Positions 18,284-25,884 of a stretch of 64,000 bases of DNA are shown here, piece by piece; position 1 is the stretch's first letter; each line of letters opens with the position of its first letter. Location of the stretch: positions 5,766,001-5,830,000 of the forward strand of contig NZ_JAZIFX010000001.1 of NCBI RefSeq assembly GCF_036634175.1. Reading direction: 5' to 3'. A program made the translations under genes and the position numbers. A model generated the notes under the pieces. The model was not told where the DNA came from, did no database searches, and worked only from the letters and a program-made list of their open reading frames with translations. Source of the stretch: Streptomyces sp. P9-A2. Lineage in GTDB: Bacteria > Actinomycetota > Actinomycetes > Streptomycetales > Streptomycetaceae.

Positions 18284-19327
18284 ATGTCTCGCAGCATCAA
18301 TCTCGCAGTGATCCCCGGTGACGGCATCGGCCAGGAAGTCGTGGCCGAAGGCCTGAAAGTGCTCTCCGCCGTCCTCCCGCAGGATGTGAAGCTGGAGACC
18401 AGGGAGTACGACTTCGGTGCCCAGCGCTACCACGCCACCGGTGAGACCCTCACCGACGCCGACCTCGACGCGCTGAAGCGGCACGACGCCATCCTGCTCG
18501 GCGCCATCGGCGACCCGAGCGTCCCCTCCGGCGTCCTGGAGCGGGGCTTCCTGCTGAAGCTCCGCTTCGCCTTCGACCACCATGTGAACCTGCGGCCGTC
18601 GAAGCTCCTGCCGGGCGTGGCCACGCCGCTCGCGGGGCAGCCGGAGATCGACTTCGTCGTCGTCCGCGAGGGCACCGAGGGTCCCTACACCGGCAACGGC
18701 GGCACCATCCGCAAGGGGACCGAGCACGAGGTCGCCACCGAGGTCTCGGTGAACACGGCGTTCGGCGTCGAGCGCGTCGTCCGCGACGCCTTCGCCCGCG
18801 CCCAGGCCCGCCCCCGCAAGAAGCTCACGCTGGTCCACAAGAACAACGTGCTGACCTTCGCCGGCCACCTGTGGACGAACGTCTTCAACAAGGTGGCCGA
18901 GGAGTACCCCGAGGTCACCACCGACTACATCCACGTCGACGCCGCGACGATCTACCTCGTCACCCAGCCCGAGCGCTTCGACGTGATCGTCACCGACAAC
19001 CTCTTCGGCGACATCATCACCGACCTCGCCGCGGCCGTCTCCGGCGGCATCGGCGTCGCCGCCAGCGGGAACATCAACCCGTCCGGCGCGTTCCCGTCCA
19101 TGTTCGAGCCCGTGCACGGCTCGGCACCGGACATCGCGGGCCAGGGCAAGGCCGACCCCAGCGCCACGGTCCTGTCCGTCGCCCTCCTCCTGCGCCACCT
19201 CGGCCACGAGGCCGAGGCCACCCGCATCGAGGACGCCGTCTCCGCCGACCTCGCGGAGCGCGTCGGCCTGCCCGCACGCAGCACCTCCGAGATCGGCGAC
19301 GCGCTCGCCGTACGCGTAGCCGGCTGA
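18284..19327 (+). CDS. leuB: 3-isopropylmalate dehydrogenase
   Basis: A 347-residue NAD-dependent decarboxylating dehydrogenase, third step of leucine synthesis. It begins with [20 protein letters not shown], typical of the isocitrate/isopropylmalate dehydrogenase family. It has the substrate loop around [16 protein letters not shown] (the Leu-containing substrate loop and an Arg for malate), the Lys/Asn motif [10 protein letters not shown], and the metal/cofactor region [14 protein letters not shown] and [18 protein letters not shown]. It is separated from leuCD by 25 kb, as usual in Streptomyces. A terminator follows. Confidence 0.96.
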   Translation: MSRSINLAVIPGDGIGQEVVAEGLKVLSAVLPQDVKLETREYDFGAQRYHATGETLTDADLDALKRHDAILLGAIGDPSVPSGVLERGFLLKLRFAFDHHVNLRPSKLLPGVATPLAGQPEIDFVVVREGTEGPYTGNGGTIRKGTEHEVATEVSVNTAFGVERVVRDAFARAQARPRKKLTLVHKNNVLTFAGHLWTNVFNKVAEEYPEVTTDYIHVDAATIYLVTQPERFDVIVTDNLFGDIITDLAAAVSGGIGVAASGNINPSGAFPSMFEPVHGSAPDIAGQGKADPSATVLSVALLLRHLGHEAEATRIEDAVSADLAERVGLPARSTSEIGDALAVRVAG

Positions 19328-19353
19328 CCGGGCGCGCACACTCGACACCACTC

Positions 19354-19385
19354 GAAGCCGCCGGTCGCGACCGCCCGGCGGCTTC
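19354..19385 (+). terminator. Terminator after leuB
   Basis: GAAGCCGCCGG (19354-19364) pairs with CCGGCGGCTTC (19375-19385); ten-base loop and no U-tract. The remaining sequence up to ilvE (19386-19577) should carry the ilvE promoter. Confidence 0.75.
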
Positions 19386-19577
19386 CCCATGTCCCCGCCG
19401 GGTGCCACCATCGACCACCGGGCCGCACTCACCCCGTATTCCCACCTCCGCCGCCCCCGGGCGATAATCGAACGCGGAGCCGCCGAATGAGGGAATACTC
19501 GGACGTCCTACCACTGGCCACCGGCCGTACGGGCGTGAACGCGGCCCGTCACTACAACCGGTGAAGGACAACCACTC

Positions 19578-20666
19578 ATGACCACGCCCACGATCGAGCT
19601 CAAGCCCTCCGCCCACCCGCTCTCCGACGCCGAGCGCGAGGCGATCCTGGCCGACCCGGGGTTCGGCCGCCACTTCACCGACCACATGGTGACGGTCAAG
19701 TGGACCGAGGGCCGGGGCTGGCACGACGGACAGCTCGTCCCGTACGCGCCGATCCCCCTCGACCCGGCGACCCACGTCCTGCACTACGCACAGGAGATCT
19801 TCGAGGGCCTGAAGGCCTACCGCAGGCCCGACGGGTCCGTCGCCACCTTCCGCCCGGAGAAGAACGCCGAGCGGTTCCAGCGCTCCGCCCGCCGCCTCGC
19901 GATGCCCGAGCTACCGGTGGAGACGTTCCTCGCGGCGTGCGACGCCCTGGTCGGGCAGGACAAGGCCTGGGTTCCGGCGCACGGTGGCGAGGAATCCCTC
20001 TACCTGCGCCCGTTCATGATCGCGACCGAGGTCGGCCTGGGTGTGAAGCCCGCCAACGAGTACCTGTTCCTGGTGATCGCCTCCCCGGCCGGCGCCTACT
20101 TCCCCGGCGGTGTGAAGCCGGTCTCCATCTGGGTCTCCGAGGACCGCGTCCGAGCCGTCCCCGGCGGCATGGGCGACGCCAAGACGGGCGGCAACTACGC
20201 GGCCTCCCTGCTGGCCCAGGCCGAGGCCGCCGCCAAGGGCTGCGACCAGGTCTGCTACCTCGACGCCGTGGAGCACACCTGGGTCGAGGAACTCGGCGGC
20301 ATGAACCTGTACTTCGTCTACGGGGACAAGATCGTCACCCCGGCCCTCACCGGATCCATCCTGGAGGGCGTCACCCGTGACTCCCTGCTGAGCGTCGCCC
20401 GCGACCTCGGCTACGAGGCCGTCGAGGAGCGGGTCTCGGTCGAGCAGTGGCAGCGCGACACCGAGAACGGCACCCTTACCGAGGTCTTCGCCTGCGGCAC
20501 CGCGGCCGTCATCACGCCCGTCGGCACCGTCAAGCGGGCCGGCGGCGAGTGGCAGCAGAGCGGTGGCGAGCCCGGCGAGGTCACCCGGCGCCTGCGCCGG
20601 GCCCTGCTCGACATCCAGCGCGGCACGGCCGAGGACAAGCACGGCTGGATGCACCCGCTGGGCTGA
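19578..20666 (+). CDS. ilvE: Branched-chain amino acid aminotransferase
   Basis: A 362-residue PLP enzyme (fold type IV) for the last step of Ile/Leu/Val synthesis and first step of their breakdown. It has [18 protein letters not shown] near the N-terminus, the PLP-lysine in [28 protein letters not shown], and [14 protein letters not shown] for phosphate binding. The length fits the eukaryote/actinobacterial BCAT-II group. ATG 19578 has GTGAAGGAC upstream. Single gene between leuB and the cimA leader region. Confidence 0.95.
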   Translation: MTTPTIELKPSAHPLSDAEREAILADPGFGRHFTDHMVTVKWTEGRGWHDGQLVPYAPIPLDPATHVLHYAQEIFEGLKAYRRPDGSVATFRPEKNAERFQRSARRLAMPELPVETFLAACDALVGQDKAWVPAHGGEESLYLRPFMIATEVGLGVKPANEYLFLVIASPAGAYFPGGVKPVSIWVSEDRVRAVPGGMGDAKTGGNYAASLLAQAEAAAKGCDQVCYLDAVEHTWVEELGGMNLYFVYGDKIVTPALTGSILEGVTRDSLLSVARDLGYEAVEERVSVEQWQRDTENGTLTEVFACGTAAVITPVGTVKRAGGEWQQSGGEPGEVTRRLRRALLDIQRGTAEDKHGWMHPLG

Positions 20667-20905
20667 GCGCCCGGTCCCGACGGCGACGTGCACGGCCCCT
20701 CGCGGACGCCCGCGGGGGGCTTGCGCGTCCGTGCGCCCCTTCCTGGTCGCTTCCGGTCGGGTTTCCTGGTTTGCCGTGGGCCGGGCTGCCTGGTCGCCCG
20801 CGGTCGCGCCCGCCGCCCGGTCGCCTGCGGCCCCGACCCCCAGGTTGCCGCGGGACGGACACCCGACGCCCGCATCCTGAGACAGGCGGTGATCGCGGGA
20901 CCGCT
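20667..20905 (+). other. ilvE-cimA gap, upstream part
   Basis: No gene is seen. A weak hairpin (GGACGC / GCGTCC around 20704-20734) may end ilvE transcription. The sequence is Gly/Pro/Arg-codon-like low complexity. The functional cimA leader starts at about 20912. Confidence 0.4.
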
Positions 20906-20911
20906 TTGTGC

Positions 20912-20917
20912 CAGACT
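20912..20917 (+). promoter_or_regulatory. Candidate -10 box of the cimA leader transcript
   Basis: CAGACT (consensus TANNNT with C at the first position) lies six bases before the leader-peptide GTG. Transcription would then start at or next to that GTG, giving a leaderless leader peptide, which fits the lack of any Shine-Dalgarno. A weak -35 (GGTGAT, 20888-20893) is 18 bp upstream. Confidence 0.35.
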
Positions 20918-20923
20918 GCGCCC

Positions 20924-20974
20924 GTGCTCTCGTTCGCCACGATTATTGGCAGCAGGCGCGCCGGTCCGCAGTGA
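20924..20974 (+). CDS. cimA leader peptide with tandem Ile codons
   Basis: A 16-codon frame, GTG to TGA, reading MLSFATIIGSRRAGPQ. Codons 7-8 are ATT ATT, isoleucine codons that are rare in this genome, and codon 2 is Leu. It ends 53 bases before an intrinsic terminator that precedes cimA, whose pathway makes 2-oxobutyrate for isoleucine. The arrangement (short frame with end-product codons, a structured spacer, a U-tailed hairpin, then the biosynthetic gene) is that of an attenuator. Translation is probably leaderless because no ribosome binding site is present. This is inferred from sequence only. Confidence 0.7.
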   Translation: MLSFATIIGSRRAGPQ

Positions 20975-21002
20975 CCGCACGTACGACAACGTACGGGCGG
21001 AC
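20964..21002 (+). promoter_or_regulatory. cimA leader hairpin overlapping the leader-peptide stop
   Basis: GTCCGC (20964-20969, inside the last leader codons) pairs with GCGGAC (20997-21002), enclosing an inner GTACG/CGTAC hairpin with an ACAA loop (around 20981-20994). The layout parallels the ilvB attenuator, where an outer stem also starts in the leader's final codons. A ribosome stalled at the Ile codons would leave this stem intact; one at the stop codon would break it. Which alternative pairing competes with the terminator is not resolved. Confidence 0.55.
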
Positions 21003-21027
21003 ACCGTCGTCCTCGACCCGCGCGCAG

Positions 21028-21053
21028 ACCTCTCGCACCCGCGAGAGGTTTTT
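21028..21053 (+). terminator. cimA attenuator terminator
   Basis: A perfect 9-bp stem, ACCTCTCGC (21028-21036) with GCGAGAGGT (21041-21049), an ACCC loop and a TTTTT run. It lies 110 bp upstream of the cimA start with no gene between ilvE and it except the leader peptide, so its job is most simply attenuation. Confidence 0.85.
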
Positions 21054-21162
21054 CTGTTTCCTGGCCCACCTCAAGCCGGGGACCGGGCGCGAGGGACCAT
21101 GGGGGGACGGTGGAACCGGTCATTCCGGTAGACCGAGATCCAACATCAGGAGCCTTCAGACC

Positions 21163-22767
21163 ATGACCGCAACCAGCGAGCCCGACGACTCGTTCCACGT
21201 CTTCGACACCACCCTGCGCGACGGCGCCCAGCGTGAGGGCATCAACCTCACCGTCGCCGACAAGCTGGCCATCGCACGGCACCTGGACGACTTCGGCGTG
21301 GGCTTCATCGAAGGCGGCTGGCCCGGTGCGAACCCGCGGGACACCGAGTTCTTCGCCCGCGCCCAGCAGGAGATCGACTTCCACCACGCCCAGCTGGTCG
21401 CCTTCGGCGCCACCCGCCGCGCGGGCACGACCGCGGAGAAGGACCCGCAGGTCAGGGGGCTCCTCGCCTCCGGCGCTCAGGTCATCACCCTGGTCGCCAA
21501 GTCCCACGACCGCCATGTCGAGCTCGCCCTGCGCACCACCCTGGACGAGAACCTGGCGATGGTCCGCGACACCGTGTCCTTCCTCAAGGCCGAGGGCCGC
21601 CGGGTCTTCGTCGACTGCGAGCACTTCTTCGACGGCTACCGCGCCAACCCCGAGTACGCCAAGTCCGTCGTCCGCGCCGCCCGGGAGGCCGGCGCCGACG
21701 TCGTCGTCCTGTGCGACACCAACGGCGGCATGCTCCCCGCCCAGATCCAGGCCGTGGTCTCCACGGTGCTCGCCGACACCGGCGCCCGGCTCGGCATCCA
21801 CGCCCAGGACGACACAGGGTGCGCGGTCGCCAACACCCTCGCCGCCGTCGACGCGGGCGCCACCCACGTGCAGTGCACGGCCAACGGCTACGGCGAGCGC
21901 GTCGGCAACGCCAACCTGTTCCCGGTGGTGGCGGCGCTGGAGCTCAAGTACGCCAAGAAGGTGCTGCCCGAGGGCCGGCTGCGGGACATGACGCGCGTCT
22001 CGCACGCCATCGCCGAAGTGGTCAACCTGACCCCCTCCACCCACCAGCCCTACGTCGGCGTCTCCGCCTTCGCCCACAAGGCCGGCCTGCACGCCTCCGC
22101 CATCAAGGTCGACCCCGACCTGTACCAGCACATCGACCCCGAGCAGGTCGGCAACACCATGCGGATGCTGGTGTCCGACATGGCAGGCCGCGCCTCCATC
22201 GAACTCAAGGGCAAGGAACTCGGCATCGACCTCGGCGACGACCGCGAACTGGTCGGCCGGGTCGTGGAGCGGGTCAAGGAACGCGAGCTCAAGGGCTACA
22301 CGTACGAGGCCGCCGACGCGAGCTTCGAACTCCTGCTGCGCGCGGAGACCGAGGGCAAGCCGCTGAAGTACTTCGACGTCGAGTCCTGGCGCGCGATCGT
22401 CGAGGACCGCCCCGACGGCACCCACGCCAACGAGGCCACGGTCAAGCTCTGGGCCAAGGGCGAGCGGATCGTCGCCACGGCCGAGGGCAACGGCCCGGTC
22501 AACGCCCTGGACCGGTCCCTGCGCGTCGCCCTGGAGCGGATCTACCCGCAGCTCGCCAAGCTGGAGCTCGTCGACTACAAGGTCCGCATCCTCGAGGGCA
22601 AGCACGGCACGCAGTCCACCACCCGGGTCCTGATCTCCACGTCCGACGGCACGGGGGAGTGGTCGACGGTGGGCGTCGCGGACAACGTCATCGCCGCGTC
22701 CTGGCAGGCCCTGGAGGACGCGTACACGTACGGGCTGCTGCGGGCCGGGGTCGACCCGGCGGCCTGA
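21163..22767 (+). CDS. cimA: (R)-citramalate synthase
   Basis: A 534-residue member of the LeuA/HMGL family that condenses acetyl-CoA and pyruvate to citramalate, a threonine-independent route to 2-oxobutyrate and isoleucine. N-terminal catalytic barrel: DTTLRDGAQREGINLTVADK, GGWPGANPRDTEFF, IHAQDDTGCAVANTLAAVDA with metal-binding His, and the Gly-rich NGYGERVGNANLF. C-terminal regulatory domain (residues ~395-530) of the LeuA dimer type. The DTTLRDGAQREGI wording distinguishes the CimA group from LeuA1. ATG 21163 with AGGAG ten bases upstream. Homologues are sometimes annotated alpha-isopropylmalate synthase 2, but the attenuator's Ile codons support the citramalate role. Confidence 0.9.
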   Translation: MTATSEPDDSFHVFDTTLRDGAQREGINLTVADKLAIARHLDDFGVGFIEGGWPGANPRDTEFFARAQQEIDFHHAQLVAFGATRRAGTTAEKDPQVRGLLASGAQVITLVAKSHDRHVELALRTTLDENLAMVRDTVSFLKAEGRRVFVDCEHFFDGYRANPEYAKSVVRAAREAGADVVVLCDTNGGMLPAQIQAVVSTVLADTGARLGIHAQDDTGCAVANTLAAVDAGATHVQCTANGYGERVGNANLFPVVAALELKYAKKVLPEGRLRDMTRVSHAIAEVVNLTPSTHQPYVGVSAFAHKAGLHASAIKVDPDLYQHIDPEQVGNTMRMLVSDMAGRASIELKGKELGIDLGDDRELVGRVVERVKERELKGYTYEAADASFELLLRAETEGKPLKYFDVESWRAIVEDRPDGTHANEATVKLWAKGERIVATAEGNGPVNALDRSLRVALERIYPQLAKLELVDYKVRILEGKHGTQSTTRVLISTSDGTGEWSTVGVADNVIAASWQALEDAYTYGLLRAGVDPAA

Positions 22768-22802
22768 CCCCGACTGCCCGGTCCGGTCCGGACCTGTCCT
22801 GC

Positions 22803-22848
22803 CCGGTCCGTCCCTGCCCGGTCCGTCCCTGCCCGGTCCGGGCAGGGA
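22803..22848 (+). terminator. Terminator after cimA within a short tandem repeat
   Basis: About three copies of CCTGCCCGGTCCGT (22788-22835) lead into a perfect stem TCCCTGCCC (22826-22834) / GGGCAGGGA (22840-22848) with a GGTCC loop. The repeat supplies the left arm. Confidence 0.7.
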
Positions 22849-22867
22849 CGATCCGTGGTGACGTGCC

Positions 22868-22905
22868 GGCCGTGCGTGCCGTGCGTGCCGTGCGTGCCGT
22901 ACGGG
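22868..22905 (+). repeat. Short tandem repeat GCCGTGCGT
   Basis: Three to four copies of the 9-mer GCCGTGCGT directly upstream of the TPM-like protein gene. They probably lie in or just above its promoter region and are prone to slippage. Confidence 0.7.
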
Positions 22906-22961
22906 AAACCGTTGCCGGGCCGGATGCCCGTTTCCGCCCCGGTTCGGGTAGCTTCGAACAT

Positions 22962-24311
22962 ATGAAGGACGCGCTGACGCGTACCCTCGTACGCCTGCTG
23001 ATCCTGCCGGTGGCCGCCGCTCTGGCGGTCCTGATGGCCGGGGCGCCGGGCGCGCACGCGGCCACCGACCTCTCGGCCGTGGCCCAGGCGCTGCGCGAGA
23101 GTCCCGTCTACGTCGACCCCGAGGCGACCGGCATCCTGTCCGAATCGGACGCCGAGGCTCTCGCGAACAAGATCGAGGACGCGGACAAACCCGTCTTCGT
23201 CGCGGTTCTCCCGGCCGGATATCCCACGGAGGACCTCCTGCGGAACCTGCGCGCCGAGACCGGGATCACCGGTCTGTACGGCATCCGTCTCGGCGACGAG
23301 TTCAACGCGGGTGCCGACAGCAGCGTGCTGAGTCGCCAGGGTGTGGGGAACCTGGTCACGGCCGCGCAGGGCGCGGGCGACGCCAAGGCCCAGCTGAACG
23401 ACTTCGTCGACGGCGCCCTGCGCAACATCGGCGGCTCGGCGCCGGCCTCCTGGAACGAGGGCGGCGGCGAGGTGCCGCTCGGCGGTCTGATCACCGTCGG
23501 CGCGGTGGTGGCGGTGGGCGGTGCGGGCGCCTACGCCGTGGTCCGCCGCAACCGCAAGCGCCACGAGGAGGAGCAGCGGGCCGCGCTGGAGAAGCTGCGG
23601 GTCGTGGTGGACGAGGACATTACCGCCTTCGGCGAGGAGCTCGACCGGCTCGACTTCCACCCCGGCGAGCCCGGCGCCGACGACGCCATGCGCACGGACT
23701 ACGAGCGCGCGCTGGACTCCTACGAACTGTCCAAGCGGCTGATGGCCGGGGCGGAGCGGCCGGAGGACGTCCGGGCGGTCACCCAGGCCGTGGAGGACGG
23801 CCGTTTCGCGCTGGCCGTGCTCGCCGCCCGTCGCGAGGGCCGGGCGCTGCCGGAGCGCCGCCCGCCCTGCTTCTTCGACCCGCGCCACGGCCCCTCGGTC
23901 GCGGACGCCCGCTGGACGCCCCCGGGCGGTGCCGTGCGCGAGGTACCGGTCTGCGCGGCGGACCGGGCCCGCCTGGCCGACGGCCGGGACCCGGCCGTCC
24001 GCGAGGTCGACACCGACTCCGGCCGACGCCCCTACTGGGAGGCGGGCCCGGCCTACGGCCCCTGGGCAGGCGGCTACTTCGGCGGTGGCGTGCTGCCCGG
24101 CCTGCTGGCCGGCACCCTGCTGGGCAGCATGATGGCGAGCCCCGCCTACGGGGCCGACTACGGCGCCGGCTACGGCGACTTCGGCGGGTACGGCGGCGGC
24201 GACGTCTCCGGCGCCGACTTCGACCCCGGGGACTTCGGCGGTGGTTTCGGGGGCGGTGACTTCGGGGGAGGCGGCTTCGGGGGCGGAGGGGACTTCGGCG
24301 GCGGGTTCTGA
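22962..24311 (+). CDS. TPM-domain-like membrane protein with Gly/Phe-rich tail
   Basis: A 449-residue protein with a clear signal peptide (ILPVAAALAVLMAGAPGAHA, cleavage near residue 34). It then has an extracytoplasmic TPM-like domain (residues ~36-165, LSESDAEALANKIEDADKPV), one membrane segment (about 175-195, LGGLITVGAVVAVGGAGAYA) followed by RRNRKRHEEEQRAALEKL, and a cytoplasmic coiled-coil-like region. The C-terminus begins around residue 365 with GGYFGGGVLPGLLAGTLLGS and ends in FGGGFGGGDFGGGGF-type repeats. TPM proteins are implicated in photosystem repair or phosphatase activity elsewhere; the function here is unknown. ATG 22962 has only a weak Shine-Dalgarno. Confidence 0.8.
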   Translation: MKDALTRTLVRLLILPVAAALAVLMAGAPGAHAATDLSAVAQALRESPVYVDPEATGILSESDAEALANKIEDADKPVFVAVLPAGYPTEDLLRNLRAETGITGLYGIRLGDEFNAGADSSVLSRQGVGNLVTAAQGAGDAKAQLNDFVDGALRNIGGSAPASWNEGGGEVPLGGLITVGAVVAVGGAGAYAVVRRNRKRHEEEQRAALEKLRVVVDEDITAFGEELDRLDFHPGEPGADDAMRTDYERALDSYELSKRLMAGAERPEDVRAVTQAVEDGRFALAVLAARREGRALPERRPPCFFDPRHGPSVADARWTPPGGAVREVPVCAADRARLADGRDPAVREVDTDSGRRPYWEAGPAYGPWAGGYFGGGVLPGLLAGTLLGSMMASPAYGADYGAGYGDFGGYGGGDVSGADFDPGDFGGGFGGGDFGGGGFGGGGDFGGGF

Positions 24312-24629
24312 GGTGCTGCCGCCCGGCCCGTCGCGCGACGGCGAGGAGCCGGACTGCCTACGTTTTTCCCGATGCCGCCGGATCCCGCTGCCCCGCCGGC
24401 CTTCCCGTCCACCGCCGAGCCGGACGCCCGGCTGTCGGCCCATCCGGCTCCGTGTGCCTGTCGGCCCATACCGGCTCCGCGTGCTGGGCCCGCACCGGCG
24501 GAGACGGCCGTCGCGAAGCTGCTGTCCGGGGAGCGCACCCGCGGCGCCGGAACGCCGAGCGCCCGCCCTCCCCCCGTACGGAGGAGGCGGGCGCGCGTTC
24601 AGCGGTGCCGGACGGGCGGGGCCGTCGGC
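24312..24629. other. Convergent gap between the TPM-like gene and yceI
   Basis: No gene is supported; the open frames here are GC-rich shadows. It ends in the terminator at 24559-24594. Confidence 0.5.
24559..24594. terminator. Bidirectional terminator between TPM-like gene and yceI
   Basis: GCGCCCGCCCTCC (24559-24571) pairs with GGAGGAGGCGGGCGC (24580-24594) with one bulged A. It lies between two convergent genes and can serve both. Confidence 0.7.
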
Positions 24630-25238
24630 TCAGGCGTTCTTGATCGCCGAGATGTCGAAGTTCAGCTTGATCTTGTCGGAGACCAGGACGCCACCCGTCT
24701 CCAGCGCGGCGTTCCAGGTCAGGCCCCACTCGGAGCGCAGGATCTCGGCCTTGCCCTCGAAGCCGACGCGCTGGTTGCCGAACGGGTCGGTAGCGGCGCC
24801 GTTGAACTCCAGGTCGATGGCGAGGGGCTTGGTGGTGCCGAGGATCGTCAGGTCGCCGGTGATGCGGTAGTCGTCGCCGCCCAGGGCTTCCACCTTGGTG
24901 GAGCGGAAGGTCATCTTCGGGAACTCCTCGACCTTGAAGAAGTCCGCGCTCTTCAGGTGACCGTCACGGTCGGCGCTGCCGGTCTCGATGCTCGCCATCT
25001 CCACGTCGAAGGTGGCGGTGGAGCTGGCCGGGGCGGAGCCGTCCAGGCGCAGTGTGCCGGTGAACTCCTGGAAGCTGCCCTTGACGTTGGTGACCATCGC
25101 GTGCCGGGCGACGAAACCGAGGGTGGTGTGCGAGGGGTCGATCGTGTAGTCGCCGGTCAGGGCGGCCAGGTCCGGGTTCACGGCGGCCGGGGCGGTAGCG
25201 GTGGCGGTCTCGGCGTTCTTGCGGCTGAAGATGCCCAT
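24630..25238 (-). CDS. YceI family lipocalin-like protein
   Basis: A 202-residue YceI-domain protein. Start ATG 25238 has an ideal AGGAGGAA upstream; a longer frame reaching 25301 would cross the promoter. After a short N-terminus with no signal peptide (MGIFSRKNAETATATAPAAV) the domain starts at about residue 30 with GDYTIDPSHTTLGFVARHAM. It includes GTLRLDGSAPASSTATFDVE, GHLKSADFFKVEEFPKMTF and the final DKIKLNFDISAI. YceI proteins bind isoprenoid or amide lipids in a beta-barrel and are often linked to stress or lipid quinone handling. Absence of a signal suggests a cytoplasmic form. A strong promoter with a palindromic operator lies upstream. Confidence 0.88.
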   Translation of the reverse strand: MGIFSRKNAETATATAPAAVNPDLAALTGDYTIDPSHTTLGFVARHAMVTNVKGSFQEFTGTLRLDGSAPASSTATFDVEMASIETGSADRDGHLKSADFFKVEEFPKMTFRSTKVEALGGDDYRITGDLTILGTTKPLAIDLEFNGAATDPFGNQRVGFEGKAEILRSEWGLTWNAALETGGVLVSDKIKLNFDISAIKNA

Positions 25239-25279
25239 GATGTGTTCCTCCTGGGGACGGGGGAGATCGGATGATCCCG

Positions 25280-25338
25280 TTGAATGTTCAATCACTTCCA
25301 ACGAGACTCACTGTAGGCGCATTCCCTTTAAAGTTCAA
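25280..25338 (-). promoter_or_regulatory. yceI promoter with palindromic operator
   Basis: On the minus strand, TTGAAC (25338-25333) and TACAGT (25315-25310) form a -35/-10 pair with 17-bp spacing. Just downstream lies the palindrome TTGAATGTTCAA (25280-25291), and the -35 region itself repeats the half-site (GTTGAAC). Two TTGAA/TTCAA elements bracketing a promoter look like a repressor operator, such as for a MarR-type regulator known to control yceI genes elsewhere. The regulator is not encoded nearby. Confidence 0.6.
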
Positions 25339-25884
25339 CATCTTTGGTGGAGTGGTGCGAGTCGACCGGTCGAACGGGCGGGGCGAGGTGGCCCCGTCGG
25401 CGGGAGGACCCGCTCGTTCGACCGTATCGAAGGCGGGTCCCCCGGGCTGCTCACTTTCACACCCTGTGCCGACTCGTTTCCGTCGCGGCCCGATCGGCCT
25501 CGCGCGCCTCGCGTGCCTCGTGGACCTCGCGGGTCGTGCCGTTACCCTCTGCGGTGCGGGCCGACCCGAACGGGTGAACCCCCGGAGAACATCTGAGGTC
25601 GACCGGATGCGGGGGTGGGGGAAGGGCCGCCGGGCCGGTGAAATCGGCGGATGCCGGGCGCGGGATCCGACGGGTGCGGCACCCGCGGGGAGTCCGCCCG
25701 GCAGATGACTGTGAGGGGCGTCTCAGCCGCGGAGTTTGTCGGACCCCTACAATGCGCACGCCCTCTGAGCAGTCGGAACGCCTGCGTGCCGCCACGGTTC
25801 TGTTCGGTCGCACCAGGAAAACGGCCTCGAGACTGTGAGGAGTCGACGGCTCGCATTACCGGGTGAGCTTCGTAAGGTCACAGC
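25339..25884 (+). other. Long gap upstream of accB
   Basis: No gene is supported over about 545 bp. It contains a large inverted repeat, CGGTCGAACGGGCGGG (25367-25382) / CCCGCTCGTTCGACCG (25409-25424), with one mismatch and a 26-base loop, and a good -10-like TACAAT (25748-25753) without a clear -35. If that is the accB promoter, the 5' UTR is about 125 bases. Confidence 0.45.

Noticed and set aside
19487..19564. A 25-codon frame (MREYSDVLPLATG...) just before ilvE as a possible third leader peptide
   Set aside because: No run of branched-chain codons, no ribosome binding site and no terminator between it and ilvE.
22962..24311. Possible secreted Gly-rich structural (silk-like) protein
   Set aside because: The Gly/Phe tail is only the last ~40 residues behind a membrane segment; the main domain looks TPM-like.
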